From contig OZ234501.1 in NCBI GenBank assembly GCA_965153455.1, positions 13,392,001 to 13,456,000 on the forward strand: DNA of 64,000 nucleotides. The letters are read 5' to 3'. Positions 60,051-64,000 of this stretch are shown piece after piece. The position numbers were made by a program, and so were the translations under genes. Numbering within the stretch: the first letter of the stretch is position 1; every line of letters starts with the position of its first letter. Below the pieces are notes generated by a model. That model was not told the DNA's origin. It ran no database searches and was given only the letters and a program-made list of their open reading frames with translations. Origin of the DNA: Sphagnum compactum (taxonomy: Eukaryota; Bryophyta; Sphagnopsida; Sphagnales).

Positions 60051-63000
60051 TAATGTTTTGACAATTGGAAAAAAAAGTGGCCGAATTTTCTAGTTTTTTT
60101 AAATTTTTAAACTTAATTTATTTTAAATTTTTTAATAAATTTATTTAATTTAATTTGTTTTTACATTTAATCTTCTCTTCTCTTTTGCTGCCCTTCCACA
60201 CTTCCTCCAAAAAGCAAGTGTAGCATAATGCCCATTCCTGGGACCTTCCCCAATTTAATAGCCTGCCCGAGGCGGAGCTAAGGGCCACTTACTTCAGGAA
60301 CACCTTGCTTTGAGGACATTAATTGGCATTAAAAAATTTCACTAATTTTTAATTATTTTTCTCCTATAATAATAGTTAGGTGTCATGAAAAAAATAATTT
60401 AAAAATAAAATAATAAAATAATAATAAAGCAAAAGGCAAGCATCTCAAAAAAAAAGCAAAATGCCTAGTCCTACAAACAAACAATTAGGCTCCGAGAGGT
60501 TACCTCAAAATACAATAGAATCTTTATGAAAGGTTTGTGCATAGAAGGGAAGGCCTCGCCTAATTTGAGGGTGGTAGCTTGGAGGGCAATACGTAGCTTA
60601 AAAGTGTAGGCCCGAAAATTAAAGGAGGCCTACAAGAAAAAGGCTTTCCCAAGCATGAAATAGAAAAGGTTTTATATTTTAATGGCAAATTTAAGGTTTG
60701 CATGTCAATGGCGGAAGGTCCTTTCAATTGATGAAAGCATGTTCAATGCAAGGAAATGCTTTCAAATACAAAGGAAAAAAACCTTGAAATATTGTAACAT
60801 ATATTTTATATTTGTATCACAATGGGTTTTATTCAATGTTGATGTAAACTTGCTGAACTTTATTGGAATTAAACAATATTGTGTGTAATTATCTTTTTTT
60901 TCATTTCCCAAAAGTGATGATTTTTTTCTTAAAAAAGCATTTAAAAATAACTTCATTTTCAAAATTTTATCCAAAATTTTAAAAATAACAAAAATTTGCC
61001 ACAAAAAATCATTATAAAAAAACCCTTGATCACATAAACAAAGGAAATGTATTATTTTTAAATTTTAAGTGTCAAATCTCTGTCTCAATATCAAATATTG
61101 ATGTGCCCCAAAGGCTTGCCACAAGGTATCAAAGTTGAGTTTTCATTATAATCATTATAAAAGAATTTTAAACATTGGACGTGTTTGTTAATTCCACACA
61201 GAAGGATGTTATGTGCAAACTCCAAGTTGAATTATCAATCATATTCAATTACACAAACTGAACAAACCAAATGAAATGCGTGATTTGTGCATTTGAAACC
61301 AAATTAATGCATAACAAAACTTGAGACTTACATGAATTCACAAGACTCATCGCAACTCAAACTTGGGAAAAATCACCACTTGCCTCCCTCTATATATATA
61401 TATATATATATATGATATAGATCCTTGTGAAACTATATCAAAATGACAAAAGTGTGTAAATTTTGAAATTGAACATTTTGATTTTGTCACATTGTGATTT
61501 TTGCAACTTTGAAAACTCATAATTTTTTCATATGATATCCAAATTTGATAATATAACTTATAACGCTTGAAAAAGACTTTTCAATGTCACATCAATCTTC
61601 TTAATCAAACTCGATTTGATTTCTCACATATCCATTACATGCAATTTGATCATGTACCAACAAAGAAAATCAATTTAATAAATGATGAATACAAAGGCAT
61701 CACACATGAAATCATTTGTTTCAATATGAACACAATGGGGAAGGCCAATTCATGGGGAAATCCAAAGCTTCATTAAAAGGGAAATGAAAATTTATGAAAA
61801 CAAAATGGAACATGTGGGAAGATAAGTTGTTCCTCTAGCACACCTAAACTTGAACATGAAAAGATGCACATTCAACAAACATTAAATGTTTTGCTAAAAA
61901 CAAATGGTGAAAAAGTGTGATGTTGCAAACAATTTAAGATGTTGTCCTAAAGATAATCCAATTACCTATCACTAGTGAATTGTTTAGATGGGAATGACGA
62001 AAGGTTGTTTAAATTGTTTTTAAATTTTATTGAAACAAAAAGGTGATCATGTGAAAATGAATCAAATTCCTCTAAAAAGAAAAGGTGTTGGTCAATGCAA
62101 TATTTAAAAATAATGAATGAATTCACAAGAGTCCAACTTAATAAATGTTATGAAAAAATGATAATACTTAAAATACATGTAATATCTTAAAAAAATAAAA
62201 GGAGGAAAGTCTTGTTCATTAGTCCAATTATCTAAGGTGTGTGCATTTTTAAAGCCCAAAAACTAAAGTGCATAAAACCCACCTTCATGAATGTAAGGTG
62301 TTTTACACCCTACATATTGCGAATGCTAAGGTATATAGACCTCATTTGATGGGGCCACATGGTCGTCCACATGGCATTGAAATGACATGGACGGTATGAT
62401 TACATGTCAAATTGACATTTGTAATAATTTGTCACATGTCCCCACCATGTCACAATAACCCATTTTGGGCTTGAATGTGTGAACTTATATTTGTATTTTT
62501 TTCCCACAAAAAAAAAACATAAATAGCTCATTTTGACATTAAAGTTTTTTTGGAAAATAAGGGTGACATAGAAAGTGGCTCCCCCTAGTGCAAGTTTGGG
62601 GTTCATTATGTGAGCACAAAAACAAAGTACCATATGGTAATTTAATTCACTACCACCATCATGAGGTAATAAACAAATTATATGACATAAGTTAAATGAA
62701 CAATATAATCAAACAAAACATTATAAGAGATAGGGTTTTGTTTACATGTACACACACACCATAACATTTGAACTGCATAACAACACAAATTTTTCTTGTC
62801 CATTGTTGACAACAAATGATGACCATATTGACATATAACACATTTAAAAAGAAAATCTTCACATTGCAATATGTTCACATTCATCCTTGAAAGTGTGTTA
62901 TTAGCAATCATACCCCTTTTGCAATATTCCCAGATTTTTTATAATTTATTTTTTAGATGACTTTTAACAAAACACAAATGATGATCACCAAGGAAACAAT

Positions 63001-64000
63001 ATATCACAATGAACAACAAAAAAAAAAGGTATGAAAGAAAATTACCACAAAAACAAAATTATTTGATTAAAGAATCTAACAAAAAAGGACCCAATTTGGA
63101 TAGGCATCAAAAAGACCATCTTGTCAATTTAAACAAGTTGATTTGAACATGTTGTGATTGAATGGTCTTTTTCATTAACAAAATAAAAGATTGATGAGTC
63201 ATTTTGATTAGTAGATATTGAACCATTTGATTGGTCACATGTTACCTAAATTTCAATCTTTTTTTTTGGATTATTATATTTTAAAATAATGTAGATAGGT
63301 ACATAAGTAGTTAGGCAAGTAGACCTAAGCTACCTATTTAATGTCAGGAATAACTAGCTTGGTTTATTAACTAGCATAAGATGTTTGATTTGACTAAAAA
63401 AACATTGGCGATCTTGATCAAGGATGTCAATTTTTTTGTTTAACCTGATTAAATTGTCCATTGACTAGAACCCATTGGCCATTTCAACCAAGGTGGTTAA
63501 TTTTTTGTTCAATTTGACATATAGTTAAATAGATCATCTAGTCAAAATTAACGATCAAAAAATACACATGTTATTTCACCCTAGGCTTTTAATCAAATGC
63601 ACATGCCCACTAATCAAAGACTAGTTAGTTAACTTAAACAATTTGATAAACCTATTTTTGTAATAATGAAATTTTTGCAAAATAACACCTAGGGAGCAAA
63701 ATAAAAAAGGTAGGATAAAAAATGTGGGGCAATCTATATGTTAATTATATCAAAGAAAGAATCAATAATCATTATAATTATGAATGCATATTCAAACTAT
63801 AATTTATTTATTTTGCATTTGCATTTTATAATTCTTGCTTTTGTAATCATAGCCACACAAACTTGAATGTATTTGATATTCCACTTAGTACCTTGGTGGA
63901 TTTTACTAAAGTATATATTTAACACAATATCATGTCATGGCTTAAAAAATAAAAAATATTATGGCATCAAAAACCATTTCTAAATGAAGTCCCTAAACAC
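60051..64000. other. AT-rich spacer, no gene seen
   Basis: Continuous AT-rich DNA with poly-A/T runs and a (TA)n microsatellite near 61391-61413. No open frame here has recognisable protein character, and no tRNA, terminal repeat or tandem array was identified. Confidence 0.55.

Overview
This window is nuclear DNA of a land plant. The evidence is spliceosomal introns, plant-type gene families (a FLOWERING LOCUS D-type SWIRM/amine-oxidase demethylase, an LRR subfamily III receptor-like kinase, an ANTH/AP180 clathrin-assembly protein, a Myb/SANT-like DNA-binding protein, a DYW-type PPR relic), TTTAGGG telomere-type blocks and a CACTA transposase relic. Genes are sparse, and long AT-rich, repeat-filled spacers separate them. 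The wording of the DYW-PPR relic resembles seedless plants (fern, lycophyte or moss). I infer a seedless plant with a fairly large, repeat-rich genome, but the sequence does not prove it.

Layout. 1-1.65 kb: 3' flank of the first gene, with one inverted repeat. 1.65-6.39 kb (-): FLD-type histone demethylase, two exons, with an unusually long acidic N-terminus built from degenerate repeats. 6.4-9.05 kb: divergent promoter region and a possible, unresolved plus-strand multi-exon gene. 9.7-12.3 kb: tandem and low-complexity arrays (about 195-bp tandem repeat, a purine tract, a TTTTCCACA array). 14.76-15.74 kb (-): broken CACTA (En/Spm) transposase. 16.0-16.4 kb: about 155-bp tandem repeat. 20.18-23.62 kb (-): LRR-III receptor-like kinase in three exons, lacking the HRD aspartate. 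23.9-24.3 kb: a four-copy, about 105-bp GC-rich array in which each copy carries two short hairpins at constant spacing, one with a compensatory base-pair change. 28.6-30.2 kb (-): DYW-PPR pseudogene. 30-34 kb: very AT-rich, possible CACTA terminus at 32.07 kb. 35.8-38.6 kb: three minisatellites. 38.8-41.1 kb: GTAC-core clusters, duplicated spacer segments and one orphan exon-like ORF. 43.6-46.0 kb: hairpins, a GC island with strong G-quadruplex potential, and several copies of a dispersed palindromic repeat also found at 24.56 and 51.35 kb. 46.97-49.81 kb (+): Myb/SANT-like DNA-binding protein, six exons. 50.8-51.1 kb: 35-bp minisatellite. 52.79-59.27 kb (-): ANTH/AP180 protein, 16 exons, with a GC-AG first intron and one junction that does not resolve canonically. 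60-64 kb: AT-rich, no gene seen.

The genes do not form an operon-like unit. They are independent nuclear genes for chromatin regulation, receptor signalling, DNA binding and endocytosis. The best candidate for something undescribed is the hairpin array upstream of the receptor kinase. The second is the dispersed AGCCAAATTTGGCT palindrome family. All splice sites and domains were read by eye, and no search or folding program was run.
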